Origin: Vibrio sp. S17_S38 | GTDB lineage: Bacteria; Pseudomonadota; Gammaproteobacteria; Enterobacterales; Vibrionaceae | Direction of reading: 5' to 3' | Assembly (NCBI RefSeq): GCF_014694375.1 | Contig: NZ_JAAUWW010000013.1 | Coordinates: 1 to 64,000 of the forward strand | DNA length: 64,000 bases | Shown here: one piece after another, positions 47,822 through 57,879 of the stretch | Layout of the letters: each line of letters starts with the position of its first letter | Numbering within the stretch: the first letter of the stretch is position 1 | Translations under genes and position numbers: made by a program | The notes under the pieces: model-generated | What the model was told of the DNA's origin: nothing | The model's database searches: none | Seen by the model: only the letters and a program-made list of their open reading frames with translations

Positions 47822-49486
47822 ATGGGATCCGAAGACAGAATCGTAGATGTTAACTTTGAAAGCTTATTACGGATTTTTACCGTCCCAGAAGCTCCCGACT
47901 CGACTCTAGGGAATATAGAACAAAAACTTTCACAGAATTTAAATGCATTTTTGCGTGAACATATTGTTGCGGAAGAAAAGCCTCTATCAGAGATCGAAAA
48001 GGATTTTTCGGATGCCGCTATTCCTGAGCAGCCAACGTTTGTATCTGAACATACACAACATCTATTAGATACTGTAGTTTCTCATTCCGTGCATACGTCT
48101 GCCCCAAGTTTTATTGGTCATATGACTTCCGCCCTGCCTTATTTCTTAATGCCGCTATCAAAAATCATGATTGCGCTTAACCAAAATTTAGTAAAAATTG
48201 AAACATCAAAAGCATTTACGCCATTAGAACGTCAAGTACTAGGAATGCTGCATCGCTTAATCTATACGCAAAATGAACATTTCTATCAACAGTGGATGCA
48301 CAGTGCACAACATTCACTAGGTGCTTTCTGTTCTGGAGGTACGATTGCAAACATTACAGCCCTTTGGGTAGCACGTAATAATGCATTAAAAGCCGATGGA
48401 CATTTTCAAGGCGTCGAAAAAGAAGGATTATTTAATGCCATGATGCACTATGGCTATAAAGGCATGGCTATTCTTGTTTCCGAGCGTGGGCATTATTCAT
48501 TAAAAAAAGCCGCTGATGTATTAGGCATTGGACAGCAAAATCTTATCCCAATAAAAGCAGATCAACATAATCGTATTTGCCCATTAGCCTTGGATGAAAA
48601 AATCCAACAACTCAAAGCTCAAAGCATCAAACCTTTTGCCATTATTGGTGTAGCTGGCACGACAGAAACTGGCAATATTGATCCCTTAGATAAAATTGCC
48701 GAAATAGCAAGACGTGAGCAATGTCATTTTCATGTTGATGCAGCTTGGGGTGGCGCAACCTTAATGTCAAATCAACATCGCCATTTACTCAAAGGCATTG
48801 AGCTTGCAGATTCTGTCACGATTGATGCCCACAAACAGCTTTATATTCCAATGGGTGCTGGTATGGTTCTATTTAAAGATCCTACCGCCATGCATTCCAT
48901 TGAACACCATGCCGAATATATTCTACGTAAAGGCTCAAAAGATTTAGGCTCTCATACCTTGGAGGGTTCACGCTCTGGCATGGCTATGTTAGTTTATTCA
49001 AGTATGCATATTATTAGTCGACCAGGTTATGAGCTGTTAATTAATGAAAGTATTAAAAAAGCCCATTATTTTGCTGAGCTCATTAAAAAGCAGGACGATT
49101 TTGAGTTAATTTCCGAACCTGAATTATGCTTACTCACTTACCGCTATATACCTAAAGATACTCAACGAGCATTACGTTTGGCGGACGCTGACGAGTTAAA
49201 AATACTCCATCAATATTTAAATGAACTCACACAGTTCATTCAAAAAAGTCAGCGAGAGAATGGCCGTTCCTTTGTTTCTCGTACTCGCTTAACACCGGAA
49301 CAGTGGCAGCGAATGGAAACGATTGTATTAAGGGTTGTATTAGCAAACCCACTAACAACCATCGAGATATTACATTCGATCATTGAAGAACAACGAGCCA
49401 TTGCACAAACTAGCCCATTGGTTTTACCTAAAATTCAGCAGCTTACTCAAAGCATCTTGCAAAAGAACTCATCTAAAAACCTGTAG
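47822..49486 (+). CDS. panP: Pyridoxal-dependent aspartate 1-decarboxylase PanP
   Basis: This 554-residue group II PLP decarboxylase resembles glutamate decarboxylases. The Vibrio enzyme PanP has been shown to make beta-alanine from aspartate for coenzyme A, replacing PanD. Blocks in order are TSAPSFIGHMTSALPYFL, GAFCSGGTIANITALWVARN, the PLP aspartate in HFHVDAAWGGATL, and the Schiff-base lysine in TIDAHKQLYIPMGAGM. The length and N-terminal extension suit PanP rather than L-2,4-diaminobutyrate decarboxylase. It is followed by a long AT-rich hairpin terminator. Confidence 0.88.
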   Translation: MGSEDRIVDVNFESLLRIFTVPEAPDSTLGNIEQKLSQNLNAFLREHIVAEEKPLSEIEKDFSDAAIPEQPTFVSEHTQHLLDTVVSHSVHTSAPSFIGHMTSALPYFLMPLSKIMIALNQNLVKIETSKAFTPLERQVLGMLHRLIYTQNEHFYQQWMHSAQHSLGAFCSGGTIANITALWVARNNALKADGHFQGVEKEGLFNAMMHYGYKGMAILVSERGHYSLKKAADVLGIGQQNLIPIKADQHNRICPLALDEKIQQLKAQSIKPFAIIGVAGTTETGNIDPLDKIAEIARREQCHFHVDAAWGGATLMSNQHRHLLKGIELADSVTIDAHKQLYIPMGAGMVLFKDPTAMHSIEHHAEYILRKGSKDLGSHTLEGSRSGMAMLVYSSMHIISRPGYELLINESIKKAHYFAELIKKQDDFELISEPELCLLTYRYIPKDTQRALRLADADELKILHQYLNELTQFIQKSQRENGRSFVSRTRLTPEQWQRMETIVLRVVLANPLTTIEILHSIIEEQRAIAQTSPLVLPKIQQLTQSILQKNSSKNL

Positions 49487-49512
49487 TTAAAAGACAAACT
49501 GGGTTACGTTCT

Positions 49513-49560
49513 AAAATGAAATTTTCTTTCTAAAAAGCATAGAAAATTTCATTTTTACTT
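49513..49560 (+). terminator. Terminator after panP
   Basis: A perfect 15-bp stem (49513-49527 and 49541-49555) with a 13-nt loop is followed by a T-rich tail. The stem is mostly A-T. Confidence 0.75.
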
Positions 49561-49597
49561 TTTATTGCCTTTAAAAATCCTAAAAAACTTCCAAAAC

Positions 49598-49612
49598 TGT
49601 AATTAAATTTGA
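49598..49612. promoter_or_regulatory. HexR-like operator upstream of hexR
   Basis: TGTAATTAAATTTGA matches the HexR consensus TGTAATTAAATTACA at all but two positions, both in the right half. Its position about 180 bp before hexR fits autoregulation. Confidence 0.6.
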
Positions 49613-49791
49613 GCTTTGTCATATTCTGATAATAAACATAGGGAAATCGACCGGTTTTGTAATCACAATCGGTATACTTACTGTTATAAAACTTATCTAG
49701 TCGGTTTCGAAAATTAACTCGATCCTAATTAACCAGTACTCACATTATTTACTTATGACTTAATACTGGTAAACCTTTTCTGAGAAGCAGT

Positions 49792-50652
49792 ATGAATACA
49801 TTAGAGAAAATTCAAAAAAACCTCGATATCTTTAGTAAATCAGAACGTAAAGTGGCAGAAGTGATTATTGAAGCACCACAAACGGCTATTCATTCGAGCA
49901 TAGCCACGCTAGCCAAAATTGCGGATGTGAGTGAACCAACGGTTAACCGTTTTTGCCGTAGATTAGATACGAAGGGTTTTCCTGATTTTAAACTACATCT
50001 CGCACAAAGCCTCGCTAATGGAACGCCTTACGTTAATCGTAATGTAGAAGAGTCAGATGGACCTGATGCATATACTCATAAAATTTTCGAATCCACCATG
50101 GCATGTCTTGATGTAGCAAAAAATACCATCGACCCTTTTCAAATCAATCGTGCGGTTGATCTATTAACTCAAGCAAAACGAATTTCCTTTTTCGGTCTTG
50201 GCGCCTCGTCATCTGTCGCAAAAGATGCCCAAAATAAATTTATTCGCTTCAACATCCCTATTTCATGTTTTGACGATCCACTCATGCAACGTATGAGCTG
50301 TATTAATTGCTCAGAAAATGATGTCGTGGTGTTAATATCTCATACAGGCAGAACTAAAAGCCAAGTTGAAATTGCACTTTTAGCTAAGGAAAATGGGGCT
50401 ACTGTTATTGCTATAACAGCAAAAGGTTCACCATTAGAGCAAGTCAGTTCACTTTCTATTTCTTTAGATGTCCCTGAAGATACTGATGTATACATGCCAA
50501 TGGCAAGTCGAATTGTTCAAATGACCGTCATTGATGTCCTAGCTACTGGCTTTACTCTGCGTCGTGGTTCTGGGTTCAGAGAAAACTTAAAGCGAGTAAA
50601 GGATGCATTAAAAACATCACGCTACGAAAAAACATCTCTGTTTCCTGAGTGA
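49792..50652 (+). CDS. hexR: RpiR-family transcriptional regulator HexR
   Basis: This 286-residue regulator has an N-terminal HTH_6 domain (residues 1-77, with ATLAKIADVSEPTVNRFCRRL as recognition region) and a C-terminal SIS sugar-phosphate domain (about 120-260, FFGLGASSSVAKDAQNKF and VVVLISHTGRTKSQVEIA). HexR senses 2-keto-3-deoxy-6-phosphogluconate and controls glycolytic, Entner-Doudoroff and gluconeogenic genes. Length matches HexR (about 284). It is not next to zwf here, as it is in Pseudomonas. A HexR-like box lies upstream. Confidence 0.9.
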   Translation: MNTLEKIQKNLDIFSKSERKVAEVIIEAPQTAIHSSIATLAKIADVSEPTVNRFCRRLDTKGFPDFKLHLAQSLANGTPYVNRNVEESDGPDAYTHKIFESTMACLDVAKNTIDPFQINRAVDLLTQAKRISFFGLGASSSVAKDAQNKFIRFNIPISCFDDPLMQRMSCINCSENDVVVLISHTGRTKSQVEIALLAKENGATVIAITAKGSPLEQVSSLSISLDVPEDTDVYMPMASRIVQMTVIDVLATGFTLRRGSGFRENLKRVKDALKTSRYEKTSLFPE

Positions 50653-50767
50653 CGAATAAGATAAAAATCATTCATCGATTTTATCTATTAAAATAAAAGC
50701 TAAAACCATCTTTAAAACCACTTTATCTTAAGGCATAGTAAACGCATTCAAGTTAGAGGAGAGAAAC

Positions 50768-51031
50768 ATGTTTGTCGTTATTTTTGGTCGTCCTGGTTGC
50801 CCATTTTGTGTCCGTGCAAAAGATCTTGCCGATAAATTAAAAGAAGATCGTGATGATTTTAACTATCGTTATGTTGATATCCACGCTGAAGGCATTTCAA
50901 AGGCTGATCTTGAAAAGACAGTAGGCAAGCCAGTAGAAACCGTGCCACAAATATTTGTAGATCAAGATCATGTTGGTGGATTTACTGAATTTGAAGCTTA
51001 CGCTAAAGCAAACCTTGGCCTATTTAGCTAA
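50768..51031 (+). CDS. grxA: Glutaredoxin 1 GrxA
   Basis: This 87-residue dithiol glutaredoxin has the active site CPFC at residues 11-14, the same positions as in E. coli Grx1, and the glutathione-binding TVPQIFVDQDHVGGFTEF block near 59-76. It uses glutathione to reduce disulfides, including ribonucleotide reductase. AGAGGAGA lies directly before the ATG. A terminator follows. E. coli also has ybjL near grxA. Confidence 0.95.
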   Translation: MFVVIFGRPGCPFCVRAKDLADKLKEDRDDFNYRYVDIHAEGISKADLEKTVGKPVETVPQIFVDQDHVGGFTEFEAYAKANLGLFS

Positions 51032-51339
51032 TAAGCAACGATGTATTATATTCTGTAATAAACAAAGCCCACTTCGGTGGGTTTTTAATGCAAATTAATG
51101 CATGCTTGTAACCTAAATTCCATAAACAAAATTAAATACTAAAAATCATCTTTTCCTCTTATTTAATCCTCCTTTATCCTATACACTTCCAGTGTTGATA
51201 TTAAGTATGTTCGTGGGTTGTATATTAGTACTATTTATTCGAGCTTCGTTTTATCATTCATATACTTTGAATCATTGTAATCTGGCCTTGATGCCAACCT
51301 AATCTTTTGTTTTATATAAATATTCTTCTGAGATAACTT
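51032..51339 (+). other. grxA-ybjL intergenic region
   Basis: 308 bp with the grxA terminator at its left end. The remainder is AT-rich, without a visible gene, operator or RNA. Confidence 0.4.
51066..51086 (+). terminator. Terminator after grxA
   Basis: CCCAC-TTCG-GTGGG (51068-51081), extended by a G-T pair and A-T pairs, is followed by five T. Confidence 0.88.
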
Positions 51340-53022
51340 GTGAACATAGACGTCGCATCGCTGCTAGACCAAAACTCAATCCTCCTTCTATTCGTTGTGC
51401 TCGCTATTGGGTTATCCATTGGCAAAATTCGTATTGCTCGATTTCAACTTGGTAACTCAATTGGTGTATTGCTCACCGCGTTGATAATGGGGCATCTGGG
51501 TTTTCATTTTAATGCTGAAGCTTTAACCATTGGTTTCATGTTCTTTATCTATTGTGTCGGAATTGAAGCTGGTCCCAATTTTTTTGGTATCTTCCTACGC
51601 GACGGTAAGCATTACTTTTTCTTAAGTTTAGTCGTACTCGTCACTGCCCTATTACTAACCTATGGGCTTGGTCATCTTCTTGGTTTAGATTTTGGCCTTT
51701 CTGCAGGTATTATGGCCGGCTCAATGACTGCAACTCCTATTTTAGTAGGTGCGCAAGATGCATTAAATTCAGGCCTTGGAACTATTCCAGAAGGTTCTGA
51801 GCTATCAACGCTCCTAGCGAATCTTTCAGTTGGTTATGCTTTATCTTATCTTATCGGCTTAATAAGCATGATCTTGTTTGCCAAGTTACTTCCTAAATTG
51901 CAAAAAGAAAATTTAAGTGACTCAGCCCAGCGTATTGCTCAAGAACGAGGCTTAGGTGGCGCAGGACAACGTAAAGTTTATCTACCAATTATACGAGCTT
52001 ATCGTGTTGGACAAGAGCTGATCGATTGGACCGATGGTAAAAATCTACGTGAGCTTGGTATTTACCGTCAAACAGGATGCTATATAGAACGTATTCGTCG
52101 TAACGGTATTCTCGCCCACCCAGATGGCGATGCTATTTTACAGCTCGGTGACGAAATTGCGTTAGTAGGCTACCCAGATAGCCATGCTCGATTAGATCCT
52201 AGTTTTCGTAACGGTAAAGAAGTCTTTGATCGTAACCTACTCGATTTGCGTATCGCAGAAGAAGAAATCGTGGTTAAAAGTGACAGTATTGCTGGTAAAA
52301 AACTCTCTGATTTAAATATTGCAGAATATGGTTGTTTTTTAAGTCGTGTTGTTAGAGCCCAAATTGAAATGCCGATGGATTTAAATATCGTGTTGGCTAA
52401 AGGCGACATTTTACAAGTTAGTGGTGAAAAAAGCCGTGTATTAGGTCTTGCTGAACGAATTGGCTTCATCTCTGTCCATAGCCAAATTGCTGATTTACTT
52501 GCCTTCTGTTGCTTCTTTATTCTTGGTTTATTATTTGGTTTAATTACGATGACATTTGGCCAAGTAACCTTTGGACTTGGTAATGCAGTTGGTCTATTAA
52601 TTGCTGGGATCATGCTAGGATTCTTGAGAGCTAATCACCCTACTTTCGGCTATGTTCCACAAGGAGCCTTAAATATGGTGAAAGATCTTGGGCTCATGGT
52701 TTTTATGGTTGGCATTGGTCTAAATGCGGGCAGCAACATGTTTGAGTATCTAGATAGCGTTGGTCTTAAACTGATAGGCTTTGGTTTTATTGTCAGTGTT
52801 GTCCCGGTTATTTGTGCATATTTTTTTGGCGCTTATGTATTAAAAATGAATCGCGCCTTATTATTTGGTGCCATTATCGGAGCAAGAACATGTGCACCTG
52901 CAATGGATGTCGTCAATGAGTATGCTAAATCTACCATTCCAGCACTTGGTTACGCAGGAACTTATGCTATTGCCAATATCTTAATGACGCTGGCAGGAAC
53001 ACTATTAATTATCTTAAGTTAG
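51340..53022 (+). CDS. ybjL: AspT/YidE-family transporter YbjL
   Basis: This 560-residue protein has the duplicated AspT/YidE membrane layout: about five segments at 15-190, two RCK_C (TrkA-C) cytoplasmic domains at about 200-375, and five or six segments at 380-560. Duplicate motifs are [19 protein letters not shown] in the first half and [13 protein letters not shown] in the second. A substrate is not established for YbjL. Length equals E. coli YbjL (561). The start is GTG at 51340; the N-terminus [11 protein letters not shown] aligns with E. coli NINVAELLNGN, which supports it. Confidence 0.9.
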   Translation: MNIDVASLLDQNSILLLFVVLAIGLSIGKIRIARFQLGNSIGVLLTALIMGHLGFHFNAEALTIGFMFFIYCVGIEAGPNFFGIFLRDGKHYFFLSLVVLVTALLLTYGLGHLLGLDFGLSAGIMAGSMTATPILVGAQDALNSGLGTIPEGSELSTLLANLSVGYALSYLIGLISMILFAKLLPKLQKENLSDSAQRIAQERGLGGAGQRKVYLPIIRAYRVGQELIDWTDGKNLRELGIYRQTGCYIERIRRNGILAHPDGDAILQLGDEIALVGYPDSHARLDPSFRNGKEVFDRNLLDLRIAEEEIVVKSDSIAGKKLSDLNIAEYGCFLSRVVRAQIEMPMDLNIVLAKGDILQVSGEKSRVLGLAERIGFISVHSQIADLLAFCCFFILGLLFGLITMTFGQVTFGLGNAVGLLIAGIMLGFLRANHPTFGYVPQGALNMVKDLGLMVFMVGIGLNAGSNMFEYLDSVGLKLIGFGFIVSVVPVICAYFFGAYVLKMNRALLFGAIIGARTCAPAMDVVNEYAKSTIPALGYAGTYAIANILMTLAGTLLIILS

Positions 53023-53132
53023 CCAACCATTTTGAAGAGCAGCCCTCTCGTTGCTTTTCATCTATAGGCTTATCATCGCTAAGATACGATCTTATAAAAC
53101 AATAATCTTATAAAACAATAAAACTTAAAAAT

Positions 53133-53160
53133 AAAAAAGGCGCTCTCAAGAGCGCCTTTT
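53133..53160. terminator. Bidirectional terminator, ybjL / fabV
   Basis: GGCGCT-CTCAAG-AGCGCC (53139-53156), flanked by six A and four T, lies between convergent genes. Confidence 0.88.
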
Positions 53161-53195
53161 ACATATTTAATTAACACGAATTTTAATAACGGCTA

Positions 53196-54398
53196 TTAAA
53201 TATCTTGGACATCAAAGTTAATCTCAGTCGCCACATCAGCATCGTAATCAACGCCTTCAACACCGAAACCAAATAACTTCAAGAACTCTTCTTTATACTC
53301 AACGTAATCCGTTAATTCTTTAAGATTTTCAGTTGTCACTTGAGGCCATAAGTTACGACAATGCTGTTGAATATCATCACGAAGTTCCCAGTCATCCAAA
53401 CGTAGACGATTAGTATCATCAACTTCTGCAGCGCTACCATCTTCTTTATAAAGACGCTGACTAAACATGCGGTAGATTTGTTGCATACAGCCTTCGTGTA
53501 CACCTTCTTCTCGCATTTTCTTAAAGACCATTGCAATATAAAGTGGCATAACAGGAATAGCAGAACTTGCTTGAGTCACAACACTTTTAAGTACTGCAAC
53601 GTTTGCCGTACCATTTAAGCTTGCTAATTTTTCGTTCAATGCTGTTGCAGCACGATCGAGATCCATTTTTGCTTTGCCTAGTGCGCCATCCCAGTAAATT
53701 GGCCAAGTTAACTCTGTACCAATATAGCTGTATGCCACTGTTTTACAGCCTTCAGCCAGAACACCAGCATCAGAAAGTGCAGACATCCACAATTCCCAAT
53801 CTTGTCCGCCCATTACCGTTACAGTATCATTAATTTCTTCTTGAGTTGCAGGCTCAACACTCGCTTCAATAAGCACATCTTTATTAGTATCCACAGCTGT
53901 TGCCGTGTATGTCTCACCAATTGGTTTTAATGCTGAACGAATGACTTCACCCGTTTCTGGCATTTTACGTACTGGTGAGGCTAATGAATACACCACCATA
54001 TCAATCTGGCCAAGATCAGCTTTAATTAAATCGATGGCTTTTTGCTTCGCTTCATTTGAGAAAGCATCGCCATTTAGACTTTTTGAATACAAGCCTTCTT
54101 CTTTTGCAAACTTGTCAAAAGCCGCGGAATTGTACCAACCAGCAGTGCCTGATTTCTTTTCTGTGCCCGCTTTTTCAAAGAACACACCAATAGTTGATGC
54201 TCCACCACCGAATGCCGCAGCAATACGAGAAGAAAGTCCATAGCCACTTGAAGAACCAACCACCAATACACGTTTTGGTGCATTTGCAATTTGACCTTGA
54301 GCTTTAGTATATTCAATTTGTTCTTTTACATTTGCTTCGCAACCAACAGGGTGAGTGGTTGTACAGATAAATCCACGGATCTTAGGTTTGATAATCAT
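53196..54398 (-). CDS. fabV: Enoyl-ACP reductase FabV
   Basis: This 400-residue NADH-dependent trans-2-enoyl-ACP reductase completes each fatty-acid elongation cycle and is insensitive to triclosan. It was first described in Vibrio cholerae. The dinucleotide site is [21 protein letters not shown] (about 44-64). The catalytic pair Y-x8-K is in [11 protein letters not shown], preceded by [11 protein letters not shown]. Length matches FabV (about 400), much longer than FabI. AAAGGAAG precedes the ATG. A FadR-like site lies about 90-100 bp upstream. Confidence 0.95.
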   Translation of the reverse strand: MIIKPKIRGFICTTTHPVGCEANVKEQIEYTKAQGQIANAPKRVLVVGSSSGYGLSSRIAAAFGGGASTIGVFFEKAGTEKKSGTAGWYNSAAFDKFAKEEGLYSKSLNGDAFSNEAKQKAIDLIKADLGQIDMVVYSLASPVRKMPETGEVIRSALKPIGETYTATAVDTNKDVLIEASVEPATQEEINDTVTVMGGQDWELWMSALSDAGVLAEGCKTVAYSYIGTELTWPIYWDGALGKAKMDLDRAATALNEKLASLNGTANVAVLKSVVTQASSAIPVMPLYIAMVFKKMREEGVHEGCMQQIYRMFSQRLYKEDGSAAEVDDTNRLRLDDWELRDDIQQHCRNLWPQVTTENLKELTDYVEYKEEFLKLFGFGVEGVDYDADVATEINFDVQDI

Positions 54399-54484
54399 AT
54401 TCAGCTTCCTTTAAAAAACATCTGTAGGATAAAAGTTTATCCCCATTTTCGCACCCTATTTCTCTTTTTTTTACCAAAATAGGC

Positions 54485-54501
54485 TTGTGGTTAGACCTGT
54501 A
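54485..54501. promoter_or_regulatory. FadR-like operator upstream of fabV
   Basis: TTGTGGTTAGACCTGTA contains the FadR core TGGTnnGACC and part of the outer arm. It lies 87-103 bp before fabV, on the promoter side. Matches at the outer positions are poor. Confidence 0.4.
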
Positions 54502-54538
54502 TTGAGTCTTTTACATAAGAAACCTATAAATTAGACAC

Positions 54539-54594
54539 AAAAAACCTCAATTGCAATTAATCCAAGTATTAAGATCATTTCACAATTGAGGTTT
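54539..54594 (-). terminator. Terminator after fadE
   Basis: A perfect 12-bp stem AAACCTCAATTG/CAATTGAGGTTT (54542-54553 and 54583-54594) with a 29-nt loop yields six U on the minus strand, 35 bp beyond the fadE stop. Confidence 0.8.
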
Positions 54595-54628
54595 AGCTAT
54601 TTAATCATTCAGTGACGTTGTAGTTTTA

Positions 54629-56923
54629 CTAAGCTGCACTATTCTGTTTTTCCCCAGCTTTACCATTTGATTTTTTATGGGTGAGAATTTCACTCATATC
54701 ATGGCTAAAATGATCAACCTGAATAGAGCGATAACGTAATTCATCTGCTGCTAAGATTTCTTTTACCTCATCTTGAGTCAGAATTTTTTGTTCAAGAGCC
54801 ATCTCAAGGCGATCTTTCAATAACCCTGATTTTGGTAATTTCCCATCTTTCACAGCAGTATGTACTTTTCTTTCTAAATGGCGGACATCATACATCGCAA
54901 CAAAAGCGCGTTCGATAAGACCTACACTGTCGTGCTCATCATCGCCAATAAAGCACAACCTAGTTAAACGATCACGATCTGCTCCCGGAATCATCATACT
55001 TGTCGCTATCTTATTTTTTTGTTGATCACTTGGAACTTTAAAACGGTTACCTAGTGGGAAAACTAATAACTTGAGAAGATTAGCAGCAATCTTGTTGGGT
55101 AGGTTATTGTATGCTTCTTCTAAGGCTTTAGATGCTTGGTGTAAACAATGTGTCATAGCGTAATGTACATAGTCTAAGTCTGCTTGTTGACGTCCTTCAT
55201 CTTCAAAACGTTTCAATACGGCGGATCCTAGATATAGATAACTTAACGCATCACCTAAACGTGCCGAAATCATCTCTTTGCGTTTAAGCTCGCCACCTAA
55301 TGTCAGCATTGCAAAATCAGTTGTCACCGCTAACGCTTTACTCAATCGGGTCATGTGTTGATAGTAACGCTTAGTTTCACCCGAGCTTTGAGACTTTGCA
55401 AAATGAGAACCTGTTAATGCCATGCTAAACGCACCGACACTGTTTTTGATCGCATAACCCATATGTTTAAACAATAGACTATCAAATTCTTTTGCCCCTG
55501 CGGCTTCATCAGGGTTAGCAGCAGCTTCCATTTCAGGTAATACAAATGGGTGACAACGCGTTGCTCCTTGGCCAAAAATCATCAAGTTACGAGTTAAAAT
55601 ATTCGCCCCTTCAACCGTAATAGCAACCGGTACACCATAATAATGGTGGGCTAGATAATTCATAGGCCCAGTTTGAATAGCGCGACCAGAATGGATATCC
55701 ATTGAATCATTTAATATCGTACGCCCCATTTCTGTCATATGATATTTTGCAATAGCCGTAACAATTCCGGGCTTTTCCCCCATATCAAGTGAGGTAGTAG
55801 TTAAAGTACGCGCGGCTTCAAGTATATAAGTCATACCACCAATACGTGCCATCGCATCCTCAACGCCTTCAAACTTACCAATCGACATACCAAATTGTTT
55901 ACGGACATAAGCATAAGCACCGGTAGTACGGCTGGTTAAATGGCCAATTGCGGTACCAAGAGCAGGAAGTGAAATACCACGGCCTGCGGATAAACACTCC
56001 ACCAACATACGCCAACCTTTACCGGCATAATCAGCGCCACCAATTAACCAATCCATAGGAATGAAAATATCTTCTCCACGTGTTGGGCCATTCATGAAAG
56101 CCAAACCAAGTGGATCATGGCGCTCACCAATTTCTACACCATCATGGTTGGTTGGTATAAGTGCACAAGTAATGCCAAGGTGCTCTTTATCGCCTAAAAG
56201 GTGATCAGGGTCATCAAGTTTAAACGCCAGTCCTAAAACAGTAGCCACTGGCGCTAACGTGATATAGCGTTTATTCCAGCTTAAACGAATACCTAATACT
56301 TCTTTGCCTTCATGCATTCCTTTACATACAACCCCAATATCAGGAATACTACCAGCATCAGAACCAGCTTCAGGCCCTGTTAAAGCAAAGCACGGAATAT
56401 CAGTGCCATCAGCTAAACGAGGCAACCAATAATCTTTTTGTTCTTGCGTACCATAATGGGAAAGCAACTCTCCAGGACCTAATGAATTGGGCACCATAAT
56501 CGCGACAGCAGCACTGATACTACGAGTCGCAATTTTTGTGACAATGGTAGAGTTTGCATGTGCAGAAAAACTCTTACCGCCATATTCCTTACCTATGATC
56601 AAAGCAAAGAATTTTTCATGGCGAATATAGTCCCAAACTTCTTTCGGCATATCTCGATCTTGTTGAACAATTTTATAGTCATCCAGCATGTTCAATAAAA
56701 TTTCAACTTCATTATCAATAAAAGATTGTTCTTCTGGGGTTAACTGCGGTTTAGGATAACTATGTAATGTTTGCCAATCAGGAGACCCTGAAAATAGCTC
56801 ACCATCCCACCAGACACTTCCAGCTTCCATTGCTTCACGTTCAGTATTGGATAGCGGCGGTAAAACTTGTTTAAACCATTTAAACGCTGGTTCACTAATC
56901 CATTTTTGTCGTAAAGAACTCAT
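54629..56923 (-). CDS. fadE: Acyl-CoA dehydrogenase FadE
   Basis: This 764-residue flavoprotein catalyses the first step of fatty-acid beta-oxidation. Order: N-terminal acyl-CoA dehydrogenase domain (IGKEYGGKSFSAHANS), middle domain (FALTGPEAGSDAGSIPD), FAD-binding core (GRGISLPALGTAIGHLTSRTTGAYAYVRKQFG), and a C-terminal DUF1974-type domain (HYAMTHCLHQASKALEEAYN onward). E. coli FadE is about 814 residues with N-terminal membrane segments. Those are absent here, so the protein starts directly with soluble sequence. It lies 108 bp after psrA on the same strand and has its own terminator. Confidence 0.92.
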   Translation of the reverse strand: MSSLRQKWISEPAFKWFKQVLPPLSNTEREAMEAGSVWWDGELFSGSPDWQTLHSYPKPQLTPEEQSFIDNEVEILLNMLDDYKIVQQDRDMPKEVWDYIRHEKFFALIIGKEYGGKSFSAHANSTIVTKIATRSISAAVAIMVPNSLGPGELLSHYGTQEQKDYWLPRLADGTDIPCFALTGPEAGSDAGSIPDIGVVCKGMHEGKEVLGIRLSWNKRYITLAPVATVLGLAFKLDDPDHLLGDKEHLGITCALIPTNHDGVEIGERHDPLGLAFMNGPTRGEDIFIPMDWLIGGADYAGKGWRMLVECLSAGRGISLPALGTAIGHLTSRTTGAYAYVRKQFGMSIGKFEGVEDAMARIGGMTYILEAARTLTTTSLDMGEKPGIVTAIAKYHMTEMGRTILNDSMDIHSGRAIQTGPMNYLAHHYYGVPVAITVEGANILTRNLMIFGQGATRCHPFVLPEMEAAANPDEAAGAKEFDSLLFKHMGYAIKNSVGAFSMALTGSHFAKSQSSGETKRYYQHMTRLSKALAVTTDFAMLTLGGELKRKEMISARLGDALSYLYLGSAVLKRFEDEGRQQADLDYVHYAMTHCLHQASKALEEAYNNLPNKIAANLLKLLVFPLGNRFKVPSDQQKNKIATSMMIPGADRDRLTRLCFIGDDEHDSVGLIERAFVAMYDVRHLERKVHTAVKDGKLPKSGLLKDRLEMALEQKILTQDEVKEILAADELRYRSIQVDHFSHDMSEILTHKKSNGKAGEKQNSAA

Positions 56924-57031
56924 AATCTATTCCTTTTTCCACGTTATTAATTGTTATGAACTTAAATCGCAGCTAGCCCATATCGAATATAAGGTATCAA
57001 TACCCATCGTTTATTATTGTTTTTATTAACC

Positions 57032-57661
57032 CTAAATATCAGCCGCAACACCCGCCGCTAAAAAAGGAATAAGCTGTTGAATTACAGCGTCCGAATCCAC
57101 TTTTTTTCCATAGGAATTAAATGCAATTTCTGCTAACGCCTTACTCGAGGACATAGTGAAAACACACGTACCTAGAGTAAAGTGTAGACGCCAAAAGAGT
57201 GTTTCAGGTTCAATTCCAGGACTCGCTTTTTTGACCGATTCTGTAAATAAGTTCAATACACTGCTGTATCGTGTCGTGATAAACCAACGTAAATGTCCTT
57301 GTACATCGGTATAGCCTCTACCCGTCAATAACATAAAACGACTTGCCCCATTCGGCCGCACTTTATCTAAAGACATCAAAGGTGCGCTTAACGTATTAAA
57401 AACATCTCTCATACTGTAATCATTTTTTTGATTGAGAGATTGAAGTGACTTCTCTAGCTCAGGCATAAAGGCTTCTAAGTAACGATTCAGTACTGCTCGT
57501 ACTAATGTTTTTTTATCGCCAAAATGATAATTAACCGATGCTAAATTCACATTTGCTTTGGTGGTAATGGTACGCAGTGATGTATCGTTAAATCCATGCT
57601 CTGCAAATAGCACTTCCGCTACATCCATTATTTTTGCTTTCGTGATATTTTTAGGACTCAT
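57032..57661 (-). CDS. psrA: TetR-family fatty-acid regulator PsrA
   Basis: This 209-residue regulator has an N-terminal TetR helix-turn-helix (residues 8-55, FAEHGFNDTSLRTITTKANV then NLASVNYHFGDKKTLVRAVL) and a ligand domain of the PsrA type (RFMLLTGRGYTDVQGHLRWF). PsrA proteins bind long-chain acyl groups and control beta-oxidation genes; its place just before fadE supports this. A 12-bp palindrome (57700-57711) about 40-50 bp before its ATG could be its own operator. The ribosome site is weak. Confidence 0.82.
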   Translation of the reverse strand: MSPKNITKAKIMDVAEVLFAEHGFNDTSLRTITTKANVNLASVNYHFGDKKTLVRAVLNRYLEAFMPELEKSLQSLNQKNDYSMRDVFNTLSAPLMSLDKVRPNGASRFMLLTGRGYTDVQGHLRWFITTRYSSVLNLFTESVKKASPGIEPETLFWRLHFTLGTCVFTMSSSKALAEIAFNSYGKKVDSDAVIQQLIPFLAAGVAADI

Positions 57662-57699
57662 TACTATATTTCACCAGAATAAAATCAAATAACCGTATT

Positions 57700-57711
57700 A
57701 AACAGATGTTT
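57700..57711. promoter_or_regulatory. PsrA-like operator upstream of psrA
   Basis: AAAC-AGAT-GTTT is a perfect palindrome. It has the spacing of the Pseudomonas PsrA motif (GAAAC-N4-GTTTC) but lacks the outer G/C. Its location ahead of psrA suggests autoregulation. Confidence 0.4.
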
Positions 57712-57879
57712 GAATTCTAGAGTAGAACAGACAATTGAAACTATCGTTCAGATCACAAATGCAACAAGTGGAGAATAAAAAATTAAAGAAGGTGATATTT
57801 AGGTATGTATTTCAATGCGTTAAAATAATCATCAAAAAATTGGAACTGAATAAAAAAAACTGAGTCTTATAATAGGTAA

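Larger units (their letters stand above)
49487..49791 (+). other. panP-hexR intergenic region
   Basis: 305 bp. It contains the panP terminator (49513-49560) and the HexR-like operator (49598-49612), and must contain the hexR promoter downstream of or overlapping that operator. No further gene. Confidence 0.5.

Noticed and set aside
57759-57863. 34-codon plus-strand reading frame in the psrA-nhaA gap
   Set aside because: No ribosome site, lysine-rich composition typical of AT-rich chance frames, and it ends before the predicted small-RNA start.
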